A stretch of 64,000 bases of DNA from Bilabrum cf. latius (taxonomy: Eukaryota > Bigyra: Bicosoecida > Bigyra > Bicosoecida): positions 2,046,001-2,110,000 of the forward strand of contig OZ237735.1 in NCBI GenBank assembly GCA_965178125.1, given 5' to 3'. Of the stretch, positions 1 through 15,000 are shown piece by piece. Under the pieces are notes generated by a model. The model did no database searches, was not told the origin of the DNA, and saw only the letters and a program-made list of their open reading frames with translations. Positions within the stretch are counted from its first letter, which is position 1; each line of letters begins with the position of its first letter. A program made the translations under genes and the position numbers.

Positions 1-3000
1 TGAGCGTGGTGACCTGGCCCTGTGTAGAGCCAGTCAGCAGCGCTTCATCGATCAGAAGCTCCGGCTGGTTGCCCGGAGTCACGGTCTGATCGGCGAAAGT
101 GATCTGCCACCTGTACCCGCGCACCGGGCCGGACGCTGGCACGGGCTAGCGAGCGACCTCGACGTGGCCGACGACCGCGTCCGCGTTACCGGTGCCGTTG
201 CCCATGCTCATGAGGGCAAAGCGCAGTTGCTCCGGGGACACATCGAACGGCAAGAGCTGCGTGCGCTCGCCCTTGAACTCCAGGGCGAACGAGCCGGCGG
301 CGCTGCCAGCGGTTGCGTGCTCGACCTGCACCTGCTGCACCTCCACGACGTGTTCATTCGACTCGAACCACTCCACCCTGTATTTCTAGATGGAATCGCC
401 CGAGGTGGCTGCTGGCTGCCTCCACGCCACATCGATGTGTGTCAACGGTGCATGCTCGGCCTCCTCGGCTGTCATGGTGTCCGTAGGGCACCCGAGCAGC
501 TCAGTCGCGTCGGTTTCCACCACCACAGCGGTCACCTGGGTTGGCGATTCAGGGGCGTTCGAAGGGATGGTCGGCGCTGGCTGGGCCACGGCGCTGAAAT
601 TGCCCTGCCCGACGCCCTCACCAGCCACAGCTGCGATGCGGAAGTAGATCGGGCGGCCGGGCTCCAGACCGGATACGTCGTGGTAGAAGGTACGGTCCTC
701 ATCCAGATCGCCATCGGGTGCCTCAGGGTCACCAATGAAGGGGATGGGAGTCAACGTGGCGTTGTTGGCACCCGAACCGGCCTGCGTCACCAGCGTGATC
801 GTGTCTGTCGGCTCGCCATCCGCACCCGAAGCGAACGTAGTCGACAGGTCGTACTCAATCACGTAGGCGATGATGTCCCTGCCACCAGACCTCCTAGGTG
901 CCCTCCACGTGACACGCACTTCGTCGCCGTACAGCACCTGCGCGGCCGGGTCCTAGGGAGTGGTCGGCTTGATGAAAGCAGGTGCCAGGCTGGAGGGCAT
1001 GCTGTACTCGTACTGCCTGTTCGACGTGGGCATGCCAGTGTGGGACACCATCTGGAACGGAACGGAGTTGCGGGCAAATACGCGAGCGAAGTAGCGAGTA
1101 CCGGTCGTCAGACCATCGATTACGAACGTGTACGGCGCCGCTCCGGCGAGGGCAGCCCCAGTCACAACCGCGGAACCAAGTGGCGTTCCGTCACCGCATG
1201 TGACCGCAGTCGTATTGGAACCGCTCGCAAACGTAGAAGCGGTGTCCCACTGCACGCAATACGATGTGATCGGGTCGCCACCGTCGCTGATAGGAGGCGA
1301 GAAGAACAGTTCTAGCTCCGTTCCAGAGAATATCTCGAGACGCACGTCTGTCGGCTTACCAGGAACTGATCGAGGCGTGGCTGGGAACACCACCGGCACA
1401 TCCGCCGACGGGGTCGTACCAATGGCATTCCTTGCCGACACGCGCACGTAGTACGCCTGGCCAGCGGTGAGGCCAGGGATGATCACGCACCTGTCGCACG
1501 AACGTTGCTGCACAGTGATCCGCGCGGTGCTGGCAGGGGTCAGCTAGTGCGAGTGGATGCGGATCGGCCGCGGCGGCCCGGACTTTCCGATGATGTCCAC
1601 GACGAACACGCGGCGTCGGTCCTGTGGGTCGGAAGCGCCAGTGTCAACAGTCACGGTTGCGGCCGAGACAGATGGCAGCGCCTCCAGAGCATCGCGAACC
1701 TCCTCAGCAGTCGCGTTCCAGGCGAGCGGCCTAGATACCGTGGCATCCGCTACTGCCTGCAGGCTCGCGGGCAAGTTGTCCAGAGACTCAGCCGGCACGT
1801 CGTCGATTGCGCCGGTGCCGCCAGTGCCACCGTATGCCAGCTCGAAGCCACCGCCCAGCGATGCGTTCACGTCCACGCCCTCAGGCACCTCAACCGTGAC
1901 GATCTGCCTGCCCAGCAGATAGTCGGCGTTGCTGTAGACAAGGGAGCCGTACGAAGACGTGCTGAAGCTCGAGGCAGTGTCCCACTCGACCAGGTACGAA
2001 GACGGCAAGTCACCGCCAGTGCTGGCCGGCGGGTCGAACGAAACGCGCAGGCCATTCGCAGAGGCCTCCGATCCCTTCAGCAGCTCCATGGCATGGGCCA
2101 CGGCGCCATCACCGGAAAGGCCGTGGCCATCCGTGCCCAGGAGGTCGACATCCCCGCTGTAACGCACGGCATCCACGAAAGTCACGCGCCACTCAAAGCC
2201 GTTCTGGAAGTCTCCGGGGTCCTGGCTGTCTGGCACGACGCCAGAATCAGGGGCCGCGGCAGAGGCTCGGCTCACCTCGACGGCTCCGCCGCCGCTTAGC
2301 TGCTGCAGGGCGGTCTGGACCGCACTGGCCGAAGCATCGAACGGCAGCTCAGCAGTCTGGTGCCCGCCACGCAGCAGGCGGAACGTGCCGCCGAGCTCGT
2401 TGCCCATCACTACCTGAGCCACAGTAACCTTGGCTCCCTTGCCGCGGAGTGCGTCCACAGTCTCCAGCATTGGCACATCTCCGCGGTCTTCCTCGCGCAG
2501 AGGCCCGTAGCGAGAGCCGAAGCCAAGGAATGTCACGGTCCAGTCGAAGCCGCCCACGCCATCAATCTCCCCGGGCTCGGACCGCCTGACAGTCACGTTG
2601 CCGATGCCAACGAGGTCCTCAAGGGCAGTCTCAACGTCGGCAGCACTGGCACTGTGCTGCAGCGAGCCGGTGAGCTCGGAAGCTGCGGAATGCGCTGTCT
2701 CGCGGAAGCGCAGGCGGAACGATCCGCTGATGGCGTTGCCGGCGGTGCGAGTCTCCACATTGCAGAAAGGAGTACCGGTTGCAGCAGTCAGGTTCTCGGA
2801 TCTGCACACGAACTCATTGGCGTCCCCATCGATGCCGTTCAGCGACAGAGTGAAGGTCACGGCACCCTCTGCGTCGGCGAGCGTCTTCTGCACTCCGACG
2901 ATGGGCCTACCACCCACAGCCTGGACCACCAGAGCCAGCTCAGCCTCCAGCTCAGCCACGGTCGTGTCAGCAGACAAGTCGGAGCCAGCCTCGTCCAGGG

Positions 3001-6000
3001 TGGTCACCGACACTGCGTGCCCGGTGCCGCCAGACCAAGAGCCGTCCATAGGATTGTCGTTGGCGCATTCGGACAAGCCAGCGGCCGCCTGGTCAGGGCC
3101 GTCAGTCACATTCAGCACGATGGAGTCGCCCGGGTCCGGACCAGCGGTCAGGAATACCACCATCCACGAGTACCCATAGTTGCTCGTAGCCGTGCCGTCA
3201 CCCTGACGGGCCACAACAACGTCACTCCAAGGATACGCACCCTCAATCGCCGCCTCGACCTCAGCTGCCGTGGCGTCAAAGTCGATGCAGTTAGTCACGG
3301 CCGTGACGTTGCCGCCCAGGTTCAGGCGGAACTGCCCACGAGTGATGCCCGGCCCAGTCGTGGCAGACACCGTCACAAGCTGCTTCTCGTGCTGGGTTCC
3401 CACCCCGTTCAGCTCCAGAGCAAAAGTGCCATTGAGGATGGCACCAGGCGAGTTGCGCACGCCGAGGGTGATCGTCTGCTGCTCAGGCACCACATCAGCA
3501 GTGCTGGTGATCCGCTGGATCTCATCGCGATGGGTCGCAGCAGTCGTGATGACCTGCACCTCGTCGACATGCAGGAGAGCATCAGCTTGAACATTCTAGG
3601 GGGCACCTGGCCTGCCACGAGGCCGATCCGAGGCCGGAGTGCCATCATCGCTAGGACTGGCCGCAGAGAGTCCGATAGCGTTGCCAGCCGACACTCTTGC
3701 AAAGTACGGTACGCCCTCTTGCAGACCAGAGATCGTGGTCGACAGGGGCAGGTAGGCCGGGGCGAAGTTATCGGCCGTGATCAGCTGAGCAGGCGCGGAC
3801 AGCAGCTGCACAAAGTCGCTGGAGCCGTCGTCGTTGTTGGATGCCCCCGTCACCATGATTGGGCTGACATCGCCGAGGTGCGAGTCAAAGGACACGAACC
3901 ACGTGAAACCGCTCGTGCGGTACAGCGCAACGTTGGTAAGCTGCAGAGCGCGGATGCTCGTCGCGTTCGACATGGGGTCCTCGACAGGGCTCAGCGGCAA
4001 GCTGGTAGCCGTGAATGGCCTGGTCACGTTGGTGCTAACCCTGAAGATCTCAGCCTTCAGGTACACCTGAAGCGCCCTGCTAGGAGCGCCAACGTACGGC
4101 GTCGACTCGTCGAGGGTCAGCGTGAGAGGATCGCCCACTGCGCTCGTCTCCGCGACGGAGATGGACAGGTCACTCGGGGCCGTGCTGCTGCTTCCGTTCA
4201 GGCAACCAGTCATCGGCTCTGTGGGATGGACTTCGATCGGCGCGTAGGTCATGCTAGTCGGGCTGAAACCACCACCCACAAAATACACCTCGTAGGTGTA
4301 ACCCTCGATGTGGTTCGACTCGTTTCGGAAGAAGGAGCGGATGACTTGAACACCGCCGCTGCTACTGATCAGTGCGATGGCATTGAGAGCGTCCTGTACT
4401 TCAGTGGCCTCGGCATCCAGCGGAATGCACGTCGTGTTGGTTCCGTTGTACGTCAGCAGGAACGCCATACTGTCACCCGCGGCATCTGCGAGGCCGTTGA
4501 CGCCGTTGGTTGCCGACGAGACCGAGATCTCCTGCACGGCTGTGCCAGTCTCCGCCACAGTGTGGTTGGTTCCGCGGATACGGATCACCGCACCGGGCTG
4601 CACGTACCGCTGCACAGAAGCAGACATGGTCAGGGTTGTGGTCGGCAGTGCCGACGTGTTGAAGGTCGTTGCCGCGGTAGCGGGCAGCAGCTCATCACCG
4701 GAGGACCCGATGGTAGTCGGCAACGGCATGGAAGAACCAGAGTAGGCCTGAAGCACGGTGCCGTTTGTGGGCAGAGGAACCGGTCGGGCGCCCGAGATGC
4801 GCACGAGATCTCCGCGGGCGAGCCAGCCACGCAGGTCCTGGGTGGTTGCGAGGTCGGTGTCGCCGCGTTGCGCGCTTGCCGACACAACGATCACGTGATG
4901 GCCACTGGTCGCATTGGACAGATCACTTCCCGACCGTGGCACGGAGCTTGCAATCCTGAACTCGCGGTGCACGGACACGGTGCCCACAGTAGAAAGCTCT
5001 TCCAGAGCGGCCTCTACCTCGTTGGCGCTAGCATCGTACCGAATACCAGGCAAGCTTGCCTGCGCCCCGTCCACGGAGAAGTTGAAGCGCCCTGCCAGGG
5101 CCTCGCTGCCGCGCACGGTCTCCACGATACCCACGAAGGCACCAGTACCGGTAAGGCTGGTGAAGTCTGCCACCAGAGGAGACACGTCGCCGGAGCCCGG
5201 CGGGAACGAGCGCCCGTTGCTGCTGCCGAAGTTCTCAACGAATCGCACAGTCCAGGCGTACCCACCCCGAGTTCCATCGACAGCGACAGCCGCGCCGTCC
5301 CAGCCGGCGCCCACCTCAGCACGAGTCACGAAGACATCACCGATGGTGTTCAGCCCGTCGAGGGCGGCCTCCACTTCAGCATCGGTCTCGTTGAAGTCTA
5401 CGGTGATGGGGCCGTTTGCCGCGGCCCCCAGGTTGAGATCGAAGGTCCCTTCCAAGCCATCAGACCCAGCCTGTGACTCCTCCACACGGGCGTTGGCCGT
5501 GGCCAGCTCGCACGCTGTGCACCCACTAGTGCTGGTGTTAGCCCCCGTCTCGTCTACCGTATTGTTCGTGATGGCCAGCAGAGGCAGGTCACCGGCTCCA
5601 AGCGGGAAGTTGTGCGGGTTGCTAGTGAACGTGATCACAAAGTTTCTAGAGCCGTACCGGTCGGTGATCTCCCTGCTAACCTCAACCAAGCCGGTCACTC
5701 CGCTCACACCCAAGCCAGGAGATCCATCAACATTGGAATCGGCGCTCTCAATCGCCGCGTCCAAGTCGTCGGCGGTGGCACGGACCGATACATTCGCGCT
5801 CGAGTGCACCTCTCCCGTGTAAGGGCTTGGTACCGACAAGCTGAAGTTCCCGATCAGCACGTTACCGCGCACCTGCTCCTGGATGTCGGTGTCTAGCAGA
5901 GTACCAGTCAGAGGCTCGGCACCGCCGCTGCCAGCAGTGTCAATAGTGATACCAACAATGTCGCCCGCGGCAGGGCAACCCATCAAGATAGGATCCGCTG

Positions 6001-9000
6001 CGTCGCACTCGGGGTTGGGCTCGCCACCTGCCAGATTCTCGGGCTGACTCAGGAATCGCACAGTCCACGTGTAGCCGCCAGTGGTTGTATTCACTGCAGA
6101 CCTAGTCACCTGCACCTCACCCACGTTCACGAGGTCCTCCAGGATGTCCTCAACAGACAGCCCGCTCTGACCAGGCACTGCGTTGGCGTCCGCAGTGCTG
6201 GGGAGGGCATTGTGGGCGATGGGAGACGTCTGCGCCACGGCATCTACGGCGCACGACAGGCACCCGGTGGTGTCGACAGTCAGGCGGAACTCGCCATCGA
6301 TGGGCTCCGTGCCGTCAACGCAGTCGGTGCCACCGTTCAAAGAGCCCGTACCACCCTCGCACACGCTGCACGCTGGGCTGCCTCCGTCCGATGGAGAGGT
6401 GGCTGTAAGGCTAGACGTGTCGCACCCCAGGCTGGCAAGGTCTCCCACGTTGCGGCCCCAAGATCGCGAGAAGCGGCGCCCGTTGGAGACTCCGACACCG
6501 TCCCATTCCTCGAACGTCGTTGTGCCGTCGTGCTAGTTGGAAAGGAAGGTGATGGACCACAGGTAACCACGTACCTGGCCGTGATCGACGCCGAAGGCCT
6601 CATCCGCAGCCGACTGGTTCAACGTAGTGCGGCTGACCTCAACGTACCCGGTGCGGTCGTCCACTACGCGGTTGGGAGTCATTGCTTGAAGGGCGGCGCG
6701 GACCTCGTCTGGGCCGGCGTTGTGGTTAATCGGAGGAGTGATGGACCCACCAAGGGACAGGCGGAACGTGCCTCCGAGCTCATTGCCCTGCTCCAGCGTA
6801 GACACAATAACATCAACACCGTCACCAGTCAGGTTGGTTCCCAGCTCCATTGGCGATGTGAGAGGAAGCACGTCACCGCCGACCAGACTGCCGACGAACG
6901 TTACGTCCCACTGCCAGCTGTGAGCATCAAGCGGACGGGCATTCGAGTCGAATCCGCCGCCGCCCTCCCTCGTGACAACAATTTCCTCCATGGCCTCAGC
7001 ATGCGTCACGTTGAACAGGTCAGCGATGGCACCGGCAAGAGCGCTGTGAACATCGGATGCGTTTGCGTACGCATGGATAGGCCAGGTGTCCGCGCAATCG
7101 TTCAAGTTCGGCACGTAGAAGTCGTTGCTGTCAGTGCTATGACAATACCTCAGAGCGAAGTTGCCCCGGATTTCGTTACCGCGCACCTCGTCGCCGGTCA
7201 GGTGCTGGCTGTCCTGCGTAGTCTCAACGAGCAGGTTCGGCGTACCAGGTCCAGTCAACGCGCTGTCATCGAAGCCCATCGTAGGGATGTTACCAAGGAT
7301 GTCGTCACCAACGAACGTGATCGAGTACTCCACGAAGCCGACCCCGCCGTTGGTACGGGTCACCTGGATGCTTGAGCTGCCAGCAACGTTTGCAAGTTCA
7401 GCGAGCCTAGTCTCGATGCTGTCGCTGTCGGAAGCATCGGAAGAAGCAGGGTTGATTCCAGCGGTAGTGGCGCTGATCTGCACGTCGCAGATGCTGCAGT
7501 TGGAGGTATCCAGGGTCAGGGTGAACGTACCGCCGGTGGCACTCACAACAGAAACGTTCTGCACCTCGTACACTCCGACACCGATGTCAATGCCAGCAAG
7601 AGGCGGGCTCTCGCTGCCGCTTTGTTCGTAGTACGGTAGACCAGAGGTTCCATTCGGCTCAAGCACGGCGTTAATCACCGAGAAATTAGACACGACCCCA
7701 GGTAGGTCCGTGAAAGTCACTGCCCATTCGTACCCACCAGTGGTGGACACGGCGGACCTAGACACTGTGACGTCCCCGATGAACGGGTCCATGTCCTCGA
7801 TGGCGGTCTCCACCTCATCATCCGTGGCACCGGTGCTCAGAACAGAAGACAGGAACACGTCGGGCTCATCACCGTCCACGTAGTTGATCCTGAGCTCTGG
7901 GTGGATGTCCTCGATCAGCAGCTAGAACGTGCCGTTGATCCAGATGCCATTGCGGATCGTCTCAACTTCACAAGTATACCCGTCAGCTAGTGCCGAGTCA
8001 TTGCACTACAGCTGTGCAAGGTTACCCACGGTCAGCGCGTTAGAAGCATCGAAGGTCACGAACCACTCAAAGGCACCCGTAGATCTGGGAGGACCGCGCG
8101 ACACCTGCACGTCACCAGCCACATTGCTCATCGCCAGCAGAGTGCCGATCATGCCAGATACCGCGTTGCCTTCAGATACATCCCACTCCATACCAGCCGA
8201 AACGTCAGATTCTGATGGCCTGGATGGGAAGTGGTCGGAGCCGTTGAGGGTCAGTGTGAAGGTGCCGCTCGCCTCCGATCCGTTCACGGTCGTCTCGAAG
8301 GTGACGGTAGGGGCGTCGCCAGTCATCGCGTTGGCAAGCAGAGTGATCTCTGGGTGGTTGCCGAACACCTTGTCGAAGCTGATGTCAAAGATGATGTTCT
8401 CCGTCGTGTTATCCGACGGCAGATCCGTCACGTTTACAGACACGCAAGGAGGCTCGTTGCACGCACCGTCGAAGGTGTCACGAAGGTGGATGGCAGCCTG
8501 CGTGATGTTGCTCACGTCAAGATGCGTCGTCTCGTAGACCGCGCCCGGGCGCTCACACAGCTCACAGCTCTCCGAACTCGTGAGGTCGAGCCGCAGACGG
8601 AACGTTCCCGCCAGATTGGTCGCGGTCGTGTTGACGACAGGCTCATCGCAAGCCTGGCCAGTCTCATTCTTGCACACCAGGAACGGCAACGGGCACATGC
8701 TGCAATCCGACGAGTCACACCGATCCTCGCTCCAGCCCAATGGGAACAAGCTGTCGGCAACGCTGGTGTCGAATACAATGTTGTACGAGTACCCACCCTG
8801 TACGGCATAGTCTCCGTCGTCTCGCGTTAACGACGCCACGTTGCCAGTCCCGACAAAGTTCTCAAGGATCGCTTCGAGCTCGCCCGAAGTGGCATTCCAA
8901 GGCACACACTCGAATTGGTTGCCGAAACTGAGCACGTAGTTGCCACCATCTACGCCGTAGTCGCCACCAGAGCCGTACGAGATGGTCTGCCTGAGGATGG

Positions 9001-12000
9001 GCTCCCTCACGACGATCTGCTGGTGCTGTACGCTGTCAGGCCCGGCGATGCTGATCCGCTGGATCTCGTTCACTTCCTGCGCTGAAGTGACGATCGTCTG
9101 CACCTCAGGACGATCCGTAGCCGTTGTTGCAACGCGCTGCACTTCGTTGATGTCATCGGCCCATGTCGCCACGGTCTGAACCTCCGCAACGACCGGCGCG
9201 CCCAGCATGGTTGAGATGGTCTGCTCTTCATCGCGGCCATCGACAGTCAGGACGACCGTCTGCCTCTCGTTGGTGACCTCCACGTCGGCAGTCACGGTCT
9301 GCACCTCGCCGATGGGGTTGCCCTCAAGCACGATTGCCTGAGTCTCGTGGAAGATGTACTCTTCTGTCATGGCGTAGCCGCCGTCATCGCTGGAGATTGG
9401 CGTCTCGGTGCTCGTCTCGACCACGAAGCGATCCAATGTGAGGCCGCCATCGAACTCAGGCAGAGACCAAGACACGTCCAGAGAGGTGGCGGAACCGGGA
9501 GTAGGGTCTACCTGCACGTTCTGCGGAGACGAAGGCACAGCCGACTGCGCTGTCACGTTCTCAGGAGTCGACATAGCCGGTGCGCCTGCACCCATGGCGT
9601 TGTATGCAATGACCCGAACCTGGTAGCTGTCGCCCTCGACAACGGTGGAGTTGTGCGTGCCACGCGTGATGTCTCGGACGCCAATCACGTAGCGCGTTGT
9701 ACTGGCAGACACAATCACCGAGTTGGCAGCGACAGCGTTCGGGTCGTTGTCGAATGCCGGCGTCTCCCACTCTACGTAGTAGCGCTGCAGAGGCAGACCG
9801 CCATCGCCGCCCTGCTCCGGAAGGTTGGGGTTGGGAGCCGACCACGTCACCAACAGCTGCTGGGACCCGACCGATGAAGCGGTCACATCCTGCGCCTTAC
9901 CTGGGACCGTGTTGGTGGGCGTCAAGCCGGCGGGCGACGTGTTGGCGAACGCACCGGTGCCTTGATCGTTGACTGCTGCCACACGCACGTACCAGGCCTG
10001 GCTGCTGGCTCCCACATTCACGTTGTGGAAGAACGGTCCGTTGGATGACGTCGCAAGCCCGCTCGCGATTAGGCCAGCCACCGACAGGATGATCTCATTG
10101 CCAGTCGTAGGAACATCCGAGAATGACGCATCGCGCGACCACTGCACCACATAAGCAGAGATGGCAGCCCCGCCGTTGTCGCTCGGAGGATCCCAGATCG
10201 CCTTAATGGCACTTGACGTGTGCGGCACCAACATGGCGTTGGCTGGCTCGTCGGACTGCCTGCGCGGAGTCTCGGACAGGATTGCAGAGGCATCCCCGGC
10301 TCCCTCACCGCTGATCGCGATGATCCTGATGCCGTACTCCACGCCGCGGGACAAGCCTGTCAGCATCGTAGCAAACTCGCTGCCGCCGGCGCTGTTCATG
10401 CTGTCGGCGTTGGCACGCAGTGCACCTATATCCGTCAACGTAGTGTAGTTGAACGAAACCGGCACCGAGCCTTGCACACGCTCGAAGGCGAAGGCACTGG
10501 CGGCGGTGCCAGTCAGGGAGGCACCGTGAGTGGTCATATCAGCGAGATCGCCGGACTGCGACAGGAAGGTAACCTGCCAATCGTATCCGTACGAGTTCAC
10601 CATACGCTCGACATCCACGTCTCCCACGGTAGGCAGAGCCTCGAGCTTGGACTCCATCTCCTCAGCGCTCACATCGAAGCGAAGAGGGGGCGTGCTGTAG
10701 CCCATGAAGCCGACCCGGAACTCGCCGCCCAGCGACTCCCTGGCCGTACGAAGAGTGAACGTATCCAAGATGTAGTCCTCACCAGACGCGGGCACTCCGC
10801 CATCAAACGATGTTGCGGGCTCCGCACGCAGCTGCGGCTGATCCTCGAACTGCTACGTGAATGTCACCTCCCACTCGTATCCGAAGGCCGACCTCTCAAG
10901 AGTTGCTCCAGCGAGGGCAACTCCAGTGAAGGTAGTGGTCGTCGCGGAGTTTGAAGGCTCTGCGAGGTCGATCTGAGTGCTGGTCACTGCATTCACACTG
11001 AACCTGATGCCGCCCAAACGGATAGGCTGACCGACCTGGATGCCACCTGCAACGAAGTCGCAGCCGGTACCAGCGTCGCAAGTCACGATGCCTGCTCCCT
11101 GTGCCACAGAGACAGTACCGGAAGCTGCCTGGAAGGACGGCTCTCGGGAAACAGTGACCGCTGAGATCGAAGGAAGAGCGTTAAGCTCATCCTCCACAGC
11201 AGAGTCTGTCGCATCGTGGTCAATTGTGAACGTCCGCTCGTCCTCACCAGTCGTGGGGTTGCGAGCAATCACCACGAAAGAGCCAGTCACGCTGTCAGAA
11301 GAAGCAACGCTGCGGATAACCTGCACCTCAGAGGCGCCGTCGCCAGCTGAGACGGTGATCCTCTACACCTCAGGCACGGGATCCATGGCTGCTGCTGAAG
11401 GCGAAGTACGCCTGGGCCACTGCTCGACGCGGTAGGAGGTAGGCTCGAGACCGCCGTTGTCTGCGGGCGGCGACCAGTGCACCTGCAGCGTGGACTCGCG
11501 CACAGATGGCAAGCTGCTATCCGAGAGAGACACGCCGGGAGAGCTGACAGCTCCTGGATGAGCCAGCGGCACCACAATTGAAGCGTCGCTGAAGGAACCG
11601 TATCCGTTCCTGTTGTACGCAGCCACGCGCACGTACACGTCAGTGCCCACGGGGAGGTTCTCGAGGTCCACACGAAGGGCATCGGTGCCTGCGACCACCT
11701 CGCGCACCTCCATTCGCGCGTTGGTACCCACAAGAAGGGTGTCGTTGGGGATCACCAGCGGCATGTTGCCAGCCCCTTGCAGAGTCTCATGCTCGCCATG
11801 AGTGTACGTGATCCGCCAGATGCGCCCGCCGGTCGTGTCATTGCCGGGAAGGCGGTTCTCAACCGACACAGCCGCCGTGTGGATGGTGCTCAGACCCTCC
11901 AGCACGTTCCTGACGTGGGCTGCAGGGGACCAGATGGAGATTGCCTCAGTCTCGACACCCTCGAACTCAAGAGCGAATCTGGAAGCGCTTCCAAGCTCAG

Positions 12001-15000
12001 AGTCAGCAACTGCGACCGCAGACTGCACCTCGAATGTGAAATCTCCAGGTACGATGTCACCGACACCGCCCTGCCTCTCCTCGACATACATGCGCGGACC
12101 GAAGCCGCCGACACGAGTCTGATCCACCTCAAGAAGGCCCAGATCACCGCGAGGAGCGCCCGTGAACGTGACAGACCACCGGAAGCCGTTGCCGAACTCG
12201 GTGCGCGACACCTGGATTGGCGGGCGGTCTTCCTCGTAGGCGCCTGGCACCAGCATGGCGACCTGCATGCGCATCTGCTCGGCGGTGACGTCCCAGGGCA
12301 GGGGCGCTGACACGCGGCCAGCCCAGTGCAGAAGGAACGAGCCACTTCTGTCGTTGTCGCTCTGGAAGATAAGCGTGATTCGCTGCACCTCATTCACGAG
12401 CTCCAGTGACTTCTCTCCCATCGGGCTGCTGAAGCCCGGGTCGGTGTCCCACTGGACAACGTACCGGGTGATGGCGTTGCCACCCGAGATCAGGGGTGGC
12501 GAGAAGTCCAGCGAGGCGCTCGACCTCGTTGACGATACGCCAGCAACGACCGAAGTTGGCTTGGACGGGCGCACACCAACAGAAGGTACGGTGATCGTCT
12601 TGACGGTGGAAGAAACTCCAGTCCCAGTCTGCTTGCCTGTGGCAGACACCCGCACGGCGTACTTGGTACCAGGTCGCAGAGCGTAGTACACAGGGTCGTA
12701 TCGAGTGAGAGCAACTCCCTCCCTGGCGGTGTCAAGGCGCACCTCGATGCTGCCACCAGCGGCAGAGCCACCTCCAACCAGGTCAGTGCAGCCCACATCG
12801 CTGCCCATGCCATCCAGCTCGATGGGTAGAGGGCTAGACGAGCCAGCTTCCACGTTGCTGATGTTGCCAGCTGCAGACACCTCGTGCCGCCCGACGAACG
12901 TGATCTCGTACCTCCAAGCGTATCCAGATCCGGCGCTGCCATCGCCATCGCGGTTAACGATGACCTCAGAGTCGGTGAGATTCCGAAGCACTTCGCGCAC
13001 GTCATCAGCAGAAGCACCATAGTCGATGCAGCTCGAGAACCGATCGCCCTGCCGCAGCTTGTACTGGCCGGTGACAGGCGCAAAGTTGTCGGCGTCTTCG
13101 AACAAGAGAGAGCCGTTGGCTGCGACGCCGGCACGGAGGCCGATCGTCTGCACCTCAGGCGCAGCACCGATCACAAAGTGCCTTGCCTTCGCGGCGCGAG
13201 GCAGGATGGTGTGCAATGACGCGCCGATGCCGCGGAAGTCGCGGGTGTGCGCAGGCTGTGCTCGCACAGTCTCCACGTCCGCTCGAAGCACAAGGAACAG
13301 GAGGTCCCAAGCGTAACCGAACTTGGGCGAGGAATCAATGCTGGAGAAATCGGATCGTGGATCGAATTCTGAGCCCTCGCCCGTCCTGCGCACGAGCACC
13401 TCGCCGACAGACTCCAGGTCGAGAAGAGCTTCCCGCACGGTATCAGCACTTGCATTGAACTGCAGCGTTCGGGTTACCTCTGAGCCCACACGGATAGACC
13501 ATGAGCCGTTGATTGAGCCGCCGTCCATGGCGTCGATCGACACCACAACCTTGTCGTAGACATCAGCCCAAGCGCTAGCCCCGCCCAGGCCGGTTGAATC
13601 AGCGTACATGCGATCAACACCCTCGGGACCAGACTCGGATGCCTGCACGAATGTCACGTGCCATTCAGATCCGTACTGTGTTCCGGTTCCGTCGCCACCA
13701 ATGCGCCCGCTGTACTTGCGCACCTCGACGTCGCCGGTGTTGAGGTTCTGCTCGAGGGCAGTCTCCACCTCGCGAGCAGTCGCCTGTGCTGATACGCTGG
13801 TGGACCGCCCTCTGTAGTGCAGTCCGATTGTTCCGGTGAGAGCTGCAGAGCCCCTCGAATCGGTGGCGATCACCTGCACCTCAGGTCTTGAGTACGATGC
13901 GCAGGCACCAGCGAATTGGTCTTCTGCCACACCGGTGAACGGAAGTGGCAAGGCCGGTGCTGAGCCGCATGCCTGGGAATCCGCAATCAGGGTAGCAGAC
14001 TAGTACTCCTCCGGCAGGACGCCAAACTTCACGCGAGTGTCAGAGCTGACAGAATCCGCATCGGAGGCCAGAACCTCCACAGAAGGCACAGCCAGCGGGT
14101 CGCTGGCCACGAGGCTGCTGTCGCTCACGGTCAGCGCAGCAACATCGCCGAGCTCATCTGTGAACGTCACGATCCAAGCGCAGCACGACTGGTTGCCGGT
14201 GGCGTTGTAGCTAGCACTGGTCACACCGATGGCACCGCTAGTCGTGGGCAGCGCCTCCAGAATGGAGGCAAACTCCTCTGCGCTGGCGTCCACCTCAATC
14301 GGTGCGGTCTCTGCGCCGTCAAACGACAGCCTGAACGTGCCGCGAAGGGTTGACGCACCGTCGGCCGCGCTGGCCTGGGCAGCCAGCACACCCTCTACCC
14401 GATCAAAAGCAGAAGCATCGAAACGCACAACCTGCACCTCGGAACGCATGTTGACGTCGCTGGCAAGCCACCACTCGATCTCCACACTCTCAACTTCGTC
14501 GCCATTCGTCATAGGCTCCGAGAAATCCACGGCCACCTGCGTGCGGCTGATGGGAGTAAGGGTAACGTCAGCAGGGCCGCTAGGGGCGCGACCCGCCAGA
14601 ACCGAGACAGGCTCCACGCCGTAATCCCTCCCCGTATTCTGCTCCTCGTGGGTCCACGGCGAAGTGGCACCGAGGGCATTGCGCGCGCGGACGGTTGCGT
14701 AGTAGGTCTAGCCCTGCTCCAGCAGCGCGCTGGAACCACTGAAGCCGCCCACCATTGCGAATGTAGGCACATCAGCACCCTTCGTGGCCTCCGCGGCATC
14801 GATAGACACGGCAGGCACAGAGTCTTGCGCGACAAAGCTGGCGTTGTCGGCCATGGCAAGGGCGTAGCCGCCGCCGAGTGCCAGCCGCTCGCTCGAGTCC
14901 TACTCGCTACCAGCCACGGCAGAAATCTCCGGCACGTCACCGCGGCGGCTGACAAACGTAACGTAGTAAGCGTAACCGAAGCCAGCACCGCCAGGAGAGC

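Noticed and set aside
2360-5476. Plus-strand open frame of over 1000 codons opposite the giant gene
   Set aside because: It has Arg/His-rich nonsense composition with no domains and mirrors the codon bias of the minus-strand gene, which has clear FN3 and beta-unit repeats here.
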